A stretch of 42,971 nucleotides of DNA, taken from Acidimicrobiaceae bacterium (GTDB lineage: Bacteria > Actinomycetota > Acidimicrobiia > Acidimicrobiales > RAAP-2). This document shows positions 7,070 through 15,616 of this stretch, piece by piece. Made by a program: the position numbers and the translations under genes. Positions within the stretch are counted from its first letter, which is position 1. Each line of letters starts with the position of its first letter. The stretch spans positions 91,274-134,244 of the forward strand of contig PKXH01000027.1 in assembly GCA_003133405.1 (NCBI GenBank), given 5' to 3'. Under the pieces are notes generated by a model. It was not told where the DNA came from and searched no databases. It saw nothing but the letters and a program-made list of their open reading frames with translations.

Positions 7070-7955
7070 CTTGCTCGACCACACCCTCGAGTGCGGTGAT
7101 GATTGGGTGAAGTACCTGTTCAGAGAGGTCACCGTGCTCTACGTGCACGGTTGTCATCTGGGTTTCACGAAGAATTGGAAGGGCCATGCCGGTCACCTCG
7201 ACCCTCGGTCCGTCCGAGACCAGCGCGAGGGCTGAAGCGAAGGCGCTCGCGACGAACTCGCCGCGTCGCGAGTGCGCGTGGTAGCCCGCCCAGTAATGCA
7301 AGTGGATGCCGTCGACCTCTGGACGAGCCTGAAACGACAACACCAGCGCCACGTTGTGAGAGTTGGCGAAGTCCGATGACTCCTCGTGTGAGGTGCCCTT
7401 CAGCACGTGGATCGCCGGCGAGTCACCGAGCGAGAGCGCCAGTGCGGGCACGAAAGGACTCTCCCCACAGAGCACGATCGATCCGGTCGCGAGGGGATTG
7501 AATCCCGCGAGGTCGCGCGCGTCATTGACCAGGCTTCGATTCGCATTCGTCCTTCGTACGCGGGTGAGTTCTTGGAGGGTCGCCTGGGTCAGCGCCCCGT
7601 CGGAGTCGAGGGCGCAGTTACGTTGAAACTCACTCAACGCGCTGTCGAGCTGCGGCCCAAAGATGCCGTCGATGCGGCCCGGGTTGAAACCGAGTTGGGC
7701 GAGGAGCACCTGAAGTTCCGCGACGTCGTCCCCGCGCAGATAGGGCCTCGTGAGGTACAAGAGGCGCGCGCCCAGTTGCCAGCGCGCTTCGCCGAGCCGT
7801 TCCCAGGTCGTGGCGTCCACGACGCCGGTGAGGGGGAGACCGCGGGAACGCTGAAAGGCCTCCACCAACGCGACCGTCGCGGCGTCAAAGACGTCGTTCG
7901 CGACGTTCGTCGGACGAAGGGTGAAGGCCCGCAGGCGTTCGTTGAGTTCGCGCAC
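7050..7955 (-). CDS. CwlM-like peptidoglycan-binding protein with degenerate amidase domain
   Basis: Position between parB and trxA and domain order match mycobacterial CwlM, which regulates MurA and peptidoglycan precursor supply rather than cutting the wall. Two PG-binding-1 repeats are visible: one ending FQRSRGLPLTGVVDATTW (about 34-51) and one around VAELQVLLAQLGFNPGRIDG (about 78-97). The rest aligns by position with an Amidase_3 fold, but the usual DPGHGG and SIHAN zinc motifs are not recognisable; their places appear to be taken by VLCGESP and LSFQA. No Shine-Dalgarno fits the GTG at 7955, and the first repeat seems to begin about 14 codons earlier, where only a CTG (7997) is available. 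Identification as CwlM is good by context; catalytic inactivity is inferred. Confidence 0.72.
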   Translation of the reverse strand: MRELNERLRAFTLRPTNVANDVFDAATVALVEAFQRSRGLPLTGVVDATTWERLGEARWQLGARLLYLTRPYLRGDDVAELQVLLAQLGFNPGRIDGIFGPQLDSALSEFQRNCALDSDGALTQATLQELTRVRRTNANRSLVNDARDLAGFNPLATGSIVLCGESPFVPALALSLGDSPAIHVLKGTSHEESSDFANSHNVALVLSFQARPEVDGIHLHYWAGYHAHSRRGEFVASAFASALALVSDGPRVEVTGMALPILRETQMTTVHVEHGDLSEQVLHPIITALEGVVEQVIHRPG

Positions 7956-8002
7956 ACGCTGGCCCGTGGCACCCAGGCGGAGCGGTTCGAAGTTCAGGCG
8001 AA

Positions 8003-8329
8003 CTACAGGCTCGACGTGATCTCTTGCAAGAGCGCGCCCTTGGGCTTGGCCCCCACGAGTCGCGCGACGACCTCGCCGTTCTTAAAGAGTAAGAGGGTGG
8101 GGATGCTCATGACCGAGAACTTGGTCGCGGTCGCGACGTTGACGTCCACGTCGAGCTTGCCGACCGTGAACTTGTCGGACTGTTCAAGGGCGAACTCTTC
8201 GAGAATGGGGGCGATGGTCTTGCACGGGCCACACCACTCAGCCCAAAAGTCCACGAGAATGGGCTTCTCAGATGATCCAATGACCTCGGCGAACGTTGCG
8301 TCAGTCAGGGTCGTGATGTTGTCGCTCAT
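8003..8329 (-). CDS. trxA: Thioredoxin
   Basis: Small cytosolic disulfide reductase of 108 residues with the canonical active site WCGPC (32-36) and the conserved cis-proline segment [14 protein letters not shown] at 8329 is chosen because GAGGAGGT lies about 5 bases upstream; the frame is open to 8371 but the extra residues match nothing in the family. It follows trxB, which reduces it, in the same direction, and precedes the CwlM-like gene. The two arsenate reductases at the right end of the window belong to families that need a thiol donor such as this. Confidence 0.96.
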   Translation of the reverse strand: MSDNITTLTDATFAEVIGSSEKPILVDFWAEWCGPCKTIAPILEEFALEQSDKFTVGKLDVDVNVATATKFSVMSIPTLLLFKNGEVVARLVGAKPKGALLQEITSSL

Positions 8330-8386
8330 GATGACCTCCTCGCGCGCCCGCGTCGACGTCGCGTCAACCACCTTAGCGACCGGGTG

Positions 8387-9340
8387 CTAAATCCCTTTCG
8401 TCTCGAGCCAGCGTTCGGCGTCAATCGCCGCGATGCAGCCCGAGCCCGCCGAGGTCACGGCCTGGCGGTAGACGTCGTCTTGGACGTCGCCGGCGGCGAA
8501 GAGTCCCTCGACGTTCGTGAACGAGCCGAGGCCGGTGCGCACGTAGCCGTTCGTGTGCAGATCCACCTGACCGGTGACCAGGGTGGTATTGGGCACGTGG
8601 CCGATGGCAACGAAGACCCCTGTCACCGCGAGGACGCGATCTTCGTTGGTGAGCGTGTCGCGAACCTTGAGGCCGGTGACCTTGTCGTCACCGAGTATCT
8701 CCACGACCTGGGTGTTCCACGCAAAGCGGATTTTCTCATTCGAGAAGGCCCGCTCTTGCATGATCTTCGAGGCGCGCAGGGCGTCGCGTCGGTGAATTAG
8801 CGTCACGCTCGACGCAAAGCGAGTGAGGAAGAGGGCCTCTTCGAGGGCCGAGTCGCCGCCGCCGACCACGGCGATGTCTTGACCACGAAAGAAGAAACCG
8901 TCGCACGTCGCGCACGTCGAGAGCCCGTGGCTGAGCAGTCGCTCTTCACCGGGAACATTCATCATCAGCGATCGTGCGCCAGTAGCCAGGATGACCGCGT
9001 CCGCGGTGAGACTCGCCTCTTCGTCGCCGGTGAGCCAGGCCCGAAAGGGGCGGGCGGAGGCGTCGAGCTTGTGCACTTTGTCAACCCGCAGGTCCGCGCC
9101 GAATCGCACCGCCTGTTCTCGCATCTTCATCATGAGCTCGGGCCCGGTGACCGATTCGGGAAAGCCGGGGTAGTTCTCGACGTCGGTGGTGAGCATGAGT
9201 TGGCCGCCGGGCTGATCGGAGGTGGACGAGGGCTCGCCCTCGATGACGATGGGGCTCAGCTGGGCGCGCGCGGCGTAGATCGCCGCGGTCAGCCCGGCTG
9301 GACCGGAGCCGATAATGAGGACACGAGTGTGCTCGGCCAT
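8387..9340 (-). CDS. trxB: Thioredoxin-disulfide reductase
   Basis: FAD- and NADPH-dependent reductase of thioredoxin, 317 residues, the normal size. The FAD-binding motif GSGPAG is at 11-16, the redox-active CATC pair is Cys143/Cys146, the NADPH-binding motif GGGDSA follows at about 160-165, and the C-terminal FAD motif reads [10 protein letters not shown]. It lies 57 bases upstream of trxA in the same direction. Its ATG overlaps the last base of the preceding small membrane protein gene, suggesting a common transcript. Confidence 0.96.
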   Translation of the reverse strand: MAEHTRVLIIGSGPAGLTAAIYAARAQLSPIVIEGEPSSTSDQPGGQLMLTTDVENYPGFPESVTGPELMMKMREQAVRFGADLRVDKVHKLDASARPFRAWLTGDEEASLTADAVILATGARSLMMNVPGEERLLSHGLSTCATCDGFFFRGQDIAVVGGGDSALEEALFLTRFASSVTLIHRRDALRASKIMQERAFSNEKIRFAWNTQVVEILGDDKVTGLKVRDTLTNEDRVLAVTGVFVAIGHVPNTTLVTGQVDLHTNGYVRTGLGSFTNVEGLFAAGDVQDDVYRQAVTSAGSGCIAAIDAERWLETKGI

Positions 9341-9657
9341 TACTTCCTAATTTTGAGGGGGCGACGGCGTCGCCAGATGATCAGTCCGGCGAGCGTCGAG
9401 GCGGCGCCGACCACGGCGTAGCTCAACCATTCGCGGCCGTGAAACGCGTAGATATTGAGCAAGCGCATGACGCCGATGACCAACACCACGACCAGGACCA
9501 GCGTGGCGAGCACGATGATGAAACCGTAGGCCAGCACGCGCGCCACCATGATGATCGGTCGCAGCACCCGATCGTGCACGACGTCGAGCAGATGGTCGAA
9601 AGCGGCCAGCAGTCGATCGACGAGATCGGATTCGCGCGGTTCGCTGGCTTCAGTCAC
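9340..9657 (-). CDS. Small membrane protein, function unknown
   Basis: 105 residues. An acidic, soluble N-terminus (about 1-37, probably amphipathic helix) is followed by a strongly hydrophobic segment (about 38-66, rich in Val/Leu), a short polar turn containing FHGREW, a second membrane helix (about 78-95) and a basic [10 protein letters not shown] tail. The topology looks like a two-helix inner membrane protein with the basic end in the cytoplasm. I do not recognise the family. Its stop overlaps the trxB start by one base, so it is probably expressed with trxB-trxA. Confidence 0.7.
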   Translation of the reverse strand: MTEASEPRESDLVDRLLAAFDHLLDVVHDRVLRPIIMVARVLAYGFIIVLATLVLVVVLVIGVMRLLNIYAFHGREWLSYAVVGAASTLAGLIIWRRRRPLKIRK

Positions 9658-9683
9658 ACTGCAAACTTAGTGGAGCGCGCTGG

Positions 9684-10523
9684 CTACCCTTCGATCCACG
9701 TCAGGCCGATGATGCCGGGGCCGCCGTGCGTTCCTACCGTCGGGCCGATGTCGGTGACGATGACGGGATGCTCGCTCGGGATGTCCTTGATGAGCGCCTC
9801 GAGCGCCGCGACGTCGTGGCAGGCGCCGTGAATCAACGCGAGTCGTCGCAGGGGCGCGTGCGAGGCTGCGACCTTGGCCACGGCGCTCAGGGCTTTGGCG
9901 CGGGTACGTTGGCGGCCCGCTTCAGCCACCACGCCGCCCTTGATCTCCACGAGGGGCTTGATCGAGAGCACCTGGCCGATGAGCGCCTTCGCGCCCCCGA
10001 CGCGCCCGCCCTTGATGAGGTGCTCGAGGGTGTCGAGCGCCGCCACGACGCCGGTCTTTTTTATCAGCACCTCGGTACGCTCCACGAGTTGATCGAGGTC
10101 GGCGCCCGTGGCGGCGAGCTCGGCCACGTCGAGCACGATGAGGCCCTGACCCATGGAGACGGTTTCGGTGTCGATCACGCGCACGTCGATGAGGTCGCGC
10201 ACCGCGTCGGCTGCGACGCTCGCGGACTGGTGCGTGGCCGAGAGCATCGACGAGAGGGTCAGCACGAGCACGCCGTCACAGCCATCGCGCTTCGCGCCCT
10301 CGTAGGCCGCTTGGAAGGCGCCCGGCGAGGGCGCGGACGTCTCGGGCAGGGTTTTCGAGCTCTTGCACTTGGCCCAAAAGACGTCGGGTGAGAGGTCGAC
10401 GCCGTCGGTGAACTCTTCGTCGCCGAAGCGAATCGTCAGTGAGACGACGTCAATGTCGAGGCGTTTGGCGTACTCCTTGGGCAGGTCGCTCGCACTGTCG
10501 GTGACTACGCGTATCCGTGTCAT
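9684..10523 (-). CDS. DegV family fatty-acid-binding protein
   Basis: 279 residues starting MTRIRVVTDSASDLP, the conserved DegV N-terminus, with TDGVDLSPDVFW and the later KPLVEIKGGVV and GPTVGTHGGPGIIGL segments typical of the family. DegV proteins bind one fatty acid and, where a FakA kinase is present, present it for phosphorylation (FakB). No fakA gene lies in this window, so the partner is unknown. The gene starts 8 bases after the murJ stop in the same direction. In Mycobacterium the corresponding position is occupied by sigM and Rv3912. Confidence 0.88.
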   Translation of the reverse strand: MTRIRVVTDSASDLPKEYAKRLDIDVVSLTIRFGDEEFTDGVDLSPDVFWAKCKSSKTLPETSAPSPGAFQAAYEGAKRDGCDGVLVLTLSSMLSATHQSASVAADAVRDLIDVRVIDTETVSMGQGLIVLDVAELAATGADLDQLVERTEVLIKKTGVVAALDTLEHLIKGGRVGGAKALIGQVLSIKPLVEIKGGVVAEAGRQRTRAKALSAVAKVAASHAPLRRLALIHGACHDVAALEALIKDIPSEHPVIVTDIGPTVGTHGGPGIIGLTWIEG

Positions 10524-10531
10524 GATCCCCC

Positions 10532-12136
10532 CTAGAACTGCTCAAGCCTTACACCTTTCGAGGTGCGTCGGCGCAGGCGCTGGTGTAACGCCACGACCAC
10601 CAGCCCGTAGGCGAGTACCCCGACCAAGATCGCCGCGGCGAAGCGCGCGATGAGCCCGGCGCCGTGCGTGGAAGTCGGAACCGCGTAGGCCAGGGCCATC
10701 ACGACGCTCGCCACCAGCGAGGCCAAGAGACTTCGCCGTACGTGCACGCTCCACAGCCCGGCGATGATGTTGACGTGGCGGCGGGCCAGTACGAAGAGCG
10801 CCGCGAGGGCCGCGGCGGTGTAGCCCACCGAGACGCTCGCGGTGAGTCCGGCCATGGAGTGGCGACCGAGCAACACGCACAGCACGATCGTCAAGGCGTT
10901 CTCGAAGGCGTAGAGCATGAACATCTCACGGGCACGCTGCATCGCCTGGAGCCCGCGCACGGCCAATTGAAAGACGGTGAATCCCGGCAGGCCCGCCGCC
11001 AGAACGGCCAGCACGGTGCCGACCGAGAGCCGGTGGTCGGCGTTGACGTGGTGCAACAGTATGGCCGCCAAGGGTTGGGAGAGCACGATGAGCACGAAGG
11101 AGCAGGGCACGATGATCACGAGCGATTGGCGCAGTGCGAAGCGCAGTCGTTCGCTGAGCCCCGCGAAGTCCTGGACGGTGGCCAAGCGCGCGAGTTGGGG
11201 CGTCACGGCGCCGAGCACCGAAACCACCACCACGGCGTAGGGCATCAGCATGAACGAAAAGCCGTAGGTGTACGCACTGACCGGACCGTTGCCGCCAATG
11301 CCAAAGGCGAAGGCCAGCACCACGAAGAGCGAAAGCTGGTTCGAGAGCACCACCGCCAGGGTCCAACTCCCGAGTCTCGCCACGGCGCGAACCGCGGGGT
11401 CTTTGAGATCGAGTCGAAAGCTGAGACGCCACAGATCACTGCGGGTCAGGGAAGGCACCAGGCAGAGGAACTGCACCGCGACGCCCAGCGTCGTGCCCAG
11501 TCCCAGCCAGAGCAGATCGTGCGAACCGCCCAGCGTGGCGAGTGCGGGTGTGGGATCCACGAGATGGAACCACACGAGTACGCCCATGCAGACCACGTTG
11601 TTGGCGATTGGGACCCAGGTCGCCACGCCGAAGCGGTGGCGGATGTTGAGCAACGCCGTCGCGATCGCGATGACCCCGTAAAAGAAGATCTGGGGAACGA
11701 ACCACCGTAAGAGCTGGGTGGCGACCGCGCGTTGCTGGACCAGGACGACGGCCGAGTGCGCCGAGGACGAGTGTTGTAGGAACGTGAAGGCGTCAATGAT
11801 CCACGGCGCGCAGAACCACGACACCACCGAGGCCCCGAAGAGAACGATCAACGACCCGGTGACGACGCTCGAGATCGACTTCCACGCGCGGCGTTCGCCG
11901 TCGAGGGCGAGGCGTTCGATAAAGACGGGTATGAACGTGGCCGTTAAGACCCCGCCGAGCACCAGATCGAACAGCATATTGGGCACGGTGTTGGCGAGGT
12001 TGAAGGCGTCCGATATTGGCGTAAAGCCCAGAACCCACGCCAGGACCAGGACCCGTAACAGCCCCGAGACGCGCGAGACCAGCGTGCCACTGGCCATGGC
12101 CACGACGCGAGAAGAATGAGTCGAGTCCTCGCTCAC
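10532..12136 (-). CDS. murJ: Lipid II flippase MurJ
   Basis: Polytopic membrane protein of the MVF/MATE fold that flips the peptidoglycan precursor lipid II outwards. From the chosen start it has 534 residues, with about 14 hydrophobic helices and the family-specific N-terminal segment GTLVSRVSGLLRVLVLAWVL; FNLANTVPNMLFDLVLGG follows. GTG 12136 is chosen over the longer reading to 12181 because it forms a GTGA overlap with the stop of the upstream gene. The mycobacterial homologue carries an extra C-terminal pseudokinase and extracellular domain; here the protein ends after the last helix and a basic tail. The nearby CwlM-like gene fits the same wall-synthesis context. Confidence 0.93.
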   Translation of the reverse strand: MSEDSTHSSRVVAMASGTLVSRVSGLLRVLVLAWVLGFTPISDAFNLANTVPNMLFDLVLGGVLTATFIPVFIERLALDGERRAWKSISSVVTGSLIVLFGASVVSWFCAPWIIDAFTFLQHSSSAHSAVVLVQQRAVATQLLRWFVPQIFFYGVIAIATALLNIRHRFGVATWVPIANNVVCMGVLVWFHLVDPTPALATLGGSHDLLWLGLGTTLGVAVQFLCLVPSLTRSDLWRLSFRLDLKDPAVRAVARLGSWTLAVVLSNQLSLFVVLAFAFGIGGNGPVSAYTYGFSFMLMPYAVVVVSVLGAVTPQLARLATVQDFAGLSERLRFALRQSLVIIVPCSFVLIVLSQPLAAILLHHVNADHRLSVGTVLAVLAAGLPGFTVFQLAVRGLQAMQRAREMFMLYAFENALTIVLCVLLGRHSMAGLTASVSVGYTAAALAALFVLARRHVNIIAGLWSVHVRRSLLASLVASVVMALAYAVPTSTHGAGLIARFAAAILVGVLAYGLVVVALHQRLRRRTSKGVRLEQF

Positions 12137-14085
12137 CGGGCGTGGCGACCCTTCGGCCGACGTCGATTCGTGCGCCACCACCAGAGCCCGAGCACGAACA
12201 GCGACGCGAACGTCAAGAGGTACCCGACCACTGAGGCCCCGGCAATGCGAACCTGAACGGCACTGCGCGCCAGCACGACCTGGTCGTTGGGCGTCGTGAG
12301 CACGATCTGCAAGGTGAGCGAGGAACCCTGCGGATCGGCGGTGGGCACGCGAATCGACTGGGTGGGCGAGCTCAGTGTGATGGGTATCGAGGCGCCTTTA
12401 GGGAACGTCAGCCGGTCGGTCACGAGATGAATGACCGCGCTGACGTGATACGGCGCTCGCGAGTTGACGGTGACCGGTAGCGAAGTACCTTGACCCGCGA
12501 GCGTAACGGCACTGGCGTCGACGGAGAACTGGGCGAGTTGCGCACTCAGTAGATCGTTCGCGGTGTTGATGGCGTTCTGGCGTTGGCTGGCGGTGGCGAG
12601 GATCTCGGTGCGTGCGACCGCGACGCGTAACTCGGTGGCGACGTTGCCGGACTTGATGCCCCGGGAGTATGAGTTGACGGCCCCGATCAGGGTCAGTAGC
12701 GAGCTGACGTTATGCGCCGACCACGTCGACGGCACCGACGCCGCAAGGGTGCGGACGCTGGGCGCCCCGTTCGTGCCGATGAGCGCGGGGTCGAACGACG
12801 GGGTGAGCGTGGTGAGCCGATCAAAGGGGTCGTCACGCAGTCCGCTGAGCAGATCGTTCACGAAGGCCTTGGACGTGGAACCCACGGGGGCTTCGATGAC
12901 GACCGTTCGATTCGCGGACGCGTAGGGCGCCTCGAAGTGCAAAAAGGCCAGGGTCGCCAGCGTCAAGGCGGCGCGGCGCCCCGGTTCGATGTTGGGGCTA
13001 CTGACCAGATCAGAGAGGGGACCGTCGCTACTGAGGGCGCGCAAGTTCCCCGCGCCCTCGACGTGAAAGGGAGCGCCCCAGGTAAGGGTGCTGGAAGGGG
13101 CTTCGCTCAGGTCGCCCTCGGGCAGTACGACGTCACTGACGCCAGCGCCGGCGAGGGCGAGCAGGCTCGCGGGCGACTGGGACCCGCTCAACACGACCGC
13201 AGCGTCGGCGTGGCGCCCCGTCAGCGAGGTCAAGAGGTTCTCCGACAACGTGAGTTGTTGGGGGACCTGGGTCGTCAGGCCGTTGGCGACGAGGCCGGCA
13301 AAGTCGATGGCGCGGGGTGGAGCGACCACGACGCGGTGCAGGGAACTGAAGAGGGCGCGGTCAAGGGCTCCGCGCCAACTCGTGCTCTGCGTCGGGCTCA
13401 ACTCGATCGCCGCCAAGGCCTCGTAGTCGACACTGAGCGTGAGCGGGGCGACGCCAAAGTGGCCAATCATGTTCAACACGCCCCATGAACGCTTCGGGTG
13501 TTTCAGCGCTGAAGGAGTGAGCGTTTCGATGAGTGCGACGCTGATTGGTTGGGCGACGTAGTTCTTTTGCACTGCGAGCAGCGACCACTTGGTGAGCGAG
13601 ACGCCGTTCACCGTCACGACGAAGCGCAAGGGATAGACGCCATCGCAGATTTCGGTGGCGCAGGGTAGACGCAGCCGGGGCGTCACGCCCGAACACGTGC
13701 TCGACGTCGATGGTGCGTGGGTGTAGATCGTGACACGAAAGGTCGCCACGCCGTTACGTAGACACCTCAGATCGAACTTTCCGGTTGACGAGACGGGCTT
13801 GGCGCTCGTGCCCGCGCCGCTCACAATGGGGGTGAGCTGAGAACGCGCCACTAGCGACGGATAGAGAGTGACGTCAGCGCTGGCCGGGACATTTGACGGT
13901 GAAAGACGCACCGTCACGACGAAGTGTGAGGTTCCTTGCGCCGAGAGGGGCGCGAGAGCGTTTTGGTGAACCAGGGTGAAGTGTGGCGTCGTGCCAGCGT
14001 GCGCGGCCGAGGGCCACGTCACCGTTGCGAGGCTGAGGAGTACGACGCTGAGCGCCCGCCACCAGGTCGTAGGCCGGTGCGACAT
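12133..14085 (-). CDS. DUF6049/Rv3909-like secreted membrane-anchored protein
   Basis: About 650 residues from ATG 14085, chosen because it gives a clean signal peptide (MSHRPTTWWRALSVVLLSL, cleavage near AAHAG). The body is a large extracytoplasmic region rich in Ser, Thr and Val, with beta-rich segments and no catalytic motif that I can see. One transmembrane helix lies near the C-terminus (about 615-637), followed by WWWRTNRRRPKGRHAR, so the protein is anchored by its C-terminus. Its position directly upstream of and overlapping murJ is that of mycobacterial Rv3909, whose function is unknown. The family name is assigned by context and topology rather than by a motif. Confidence 0.65.
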   Translation of the reverse strand: MSHRPTTWWRALSVVLLSLATVTWPSAAHAGTTPHFTLVHQNALAPLSAQGTSHFVVTVRLSPSNVPASADVTLYPSLVARSQLTPIVSGAGTSAKPVSSTGKFDLRCLRNGVATFRVTIYTHAPSTSSTCSGVTPRLRLPCATEICDGVYPLRFVVTVNGVSLTKWSLLAVQKNYVAQPISVALIETLTPSALKHPKRSWGVLNMIGHFGVAPLTLSVDYEALAAIELSPTQSTSWRGALDRALFSSLHRVVVAPPRAIDFAGLVANGLTTQVPQQLTLSENLLTSLTGRHADAAVVLSGSQSPASLLALAGAGVSDVVLPEGDLSEAPSSTLTWGAPFHVEGAGNLRALSSDGPLSDLVSSPNIEPGRRAALTLATLAFLHFEAPYASANRTVVIEAPVGSTSKAFVNDLLSGLRDDPFDRLTTLTPSFDPALIGTNGAPSVRTLAASVPSTWSAHNVSSLLTLIGAVNSYSRGIKSGNVATELRVAVARTEILATASQRQNAINTANDLLSAQLAQFSVDASAVTLAGQGTSLPVTVNSRAPYHVSAVIHLVTDRLTFPKGASIPITLSSPTQSIRVPTADPQGSSLTLQIVLTTPNDQVVLARSAVQVRIAGASVVGYLLTFASLFVLGLWWWRTNRRRPKGRHAR

Positions 14086-14145
14086 GCAGTTACAGGCTAC
14101 CTTCGTGAAGCCGATACTTCGCGCGCCCACTACCCTTCATTCGAA

Positions 14146-15570
14146 GTGACTTCATTCGCGTACGCCCACGATCGACTGAGCGAACTCGCCCGTTTATCGC
14201 GTCCGCTCTCGGACGCCTTCGCCGAGGCGGGCTTCTCTCTCTACGCCGTGGGCGGGTCGGTGCGCGACGCGCTGCTCGGCGAACCTCGTGGCGACGATGT
14301 GGAGATTGACTTCACGACCAACGCGCGCCCGGACGATATTGAGCGTCTGATGACGCCGCTGTGCAGTGCGTTATGGCAACAGGGAAAGGCCTTTGGGACC
14401 GTGGGCGGGCTGTTGCGCGCGAGTCGCGTCCAGGTGGAAATAACCACGTTTCGCTCAGAATCGTACGTCGATCATTCGCGCAAGCCCGCCGTGGAGTGGG
14501 GCGACTCGCTCCAAGCCGACCTCAGTCGGCGTGACTTCACGATCAACGCCCTGGCCCTGGACGTCGTCGCGCTCAACGCCGAGACTCCCGACGTGCAGAC
14601 GCTTTTTGACTACCACCGGGGCTTTCACGACCTTCAGGATCGAGTGTTGCGCACGCCCATCGACCCCGAGACACTCTTTCGTGACGATCCCCTTCGCATG
14701 CTGCGCGCCGCACGTTTTGCCGCACGATTCGACCTGGCCATCGACCCCGCGATCGAGAAGGCCTGCGTCACGATGGCCGAGCAGCTGGTCAAGGTCTCGC
14801 CCGAACGTATCCGGGGGGAACTCGATCTCTTGATGATGACCGCGCGGCCCTCGATCGGCCTTGACTTCATCGTGCGTACGGGTCTCGCGCAACACTTCTT
14901 CCCCGAACTGCCCACCTTGCAGCTCGAACAGGATCCGATCCACCAACACAAGGACGTGCTGCGCCACACGTGGGCCGTGGTCGACAAGACCTCGCCCGCG
15001 CTGGTGCTGCGCCTCGGTGCCTTGTTTCACGACATCGGAAAGCCCGCGACGCGCGCGATCAGCGACGAGGGGGTGACCTTTCGATTCCACGACGTGGTGG
15101 GGGCCAAGATCACCCGCCAACGCATGACGGCCCTGAAGTACGCCCAAGAGGTCATCGACGACGTCGCCACCTTGGTTGAGTTGCACCTTCGATTCCACAC
15201 CTACCAATTGGGCTGGAGCGACAAGGCGGTGCGCCGGTACGTGCGCGACGCCGGCCCCTTGCTCGAAGAGCTGAATGAACTCACGCGGTGTGACTGCACC
15301 ACGCGCAACGCCCGCAAGTCCGCCGCGCTCGCGCTACGCATGGACGAACTGGAAGCGCGCATCGCGGTGCTGCGTGAGCAAGAGGACTTGAGCCGTCTGC
15401 GCCCGGCCCTCGACGGGGTGGCCGTGATGGAACTGCTCGGCATTCCGCCCAGCCGAGCGGTCGGTCAAGCGCTCGACTTCTTGATGGAGATTCGTCTCGA
15501 CGAGGGCGAGATCTCCTCGGACGAGGCCGCCGCGCGACTGCACGCGTGGTGGGCGAGTCGGGCCAAGTAA
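14146..15570 (+). CDS. CCA tRNA nucleotidyltransferase (PcnA/PcnB type)
   Basis: Class II nucleotidyltransferase that builds or repairs the CCA end of tRNAs. The 474 residues show the fingerprint GGSVRD (36-41), the metal-binding segment DDVEIDFTT (50-58), LSRRDFTINALAL, and an HD phosphohydrolase domain with LFHDIGKP near residue 293. The usual DxD carboxylate pair reads E-I-D here. GTG 14146 is chosen because the protein then matches the length of the mycobacterial enzyme; the frame is open far upstream, but that part overlaps the divergent DUF6049 gene. A strong terminator follows 3 bases after the stop. Confidence 0.93.
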   Translation: MTSFAYAHDRLSELARLSRPLSDAFAEAGFSLYAVGGSVRDALLGEPRGDDVEIDFTTNARPDDIERLMTPLCSALWQQGKAFGTVGGLLRASRVQVEITTFRSESYVDHSRKPAVEWGDSLQADLSRRDFTINALALDVVALNAETPDVQTLFDYHRGFHDLQDRVLRTPIDPETLFRDDPLRMLRAARFAARFDLAIDPAIEKACVTMAEQLVKVSPERIRGELDLLMMTARPSIGLDFIVRTGLAQHFFPELPTLQLEQDPIHQHKDVLRHTWAVVDKTSPALVLRLGALFHDIGKPATRAISDEGVTFRFHDVVGAKITRQRMTALKYAQEVIDDVATLVELHLRFHTYQLGWSDKAVRRYVRDAGPLLEELNELTRCDCTTRNARKSAALALRMDELEARIAVLREQEDLSRLRPALDGVAVMELLGIPPSRAVGQALDFLMEIRLDEGEISSDEAAARLHAWWASRAK

Positions 15571-15573
15571 ATG

Positions 15574-15601
15574 AAAAAGCCCCCGCGGAGCGGGGGCTTT
15601 T
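15574..15601. terminator. Bidirectional rho-independent terminator
   Basis: Inverted repeat AAAAGCCCCCG / CGGGGGCTTTT with a 5-base loop. The stem ends in A/T runs on both sides, so it can stop the rightward tRNA nucleotidyltransferase and the leftward ino1 transcript. Confidence 0.93.
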
Positions 15602-15616
15602 CCTGACGAACGGCGC

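Noticed and set aside
7407-8390. Long open frame on the plus strand opposite the CwlM-like gene and trxA
   Set aside because: It is antisense to two well-supported genes and its translation has no recognisable domain; long antisense frames are common in GC-rich DNA.
13936-14145. Upstream extension of the CCA-adding enzyme frame
   Set aside because: It overlaps the divergent DUF6049-like gene and its signal peptide; length with GTG 14146 matches the family.
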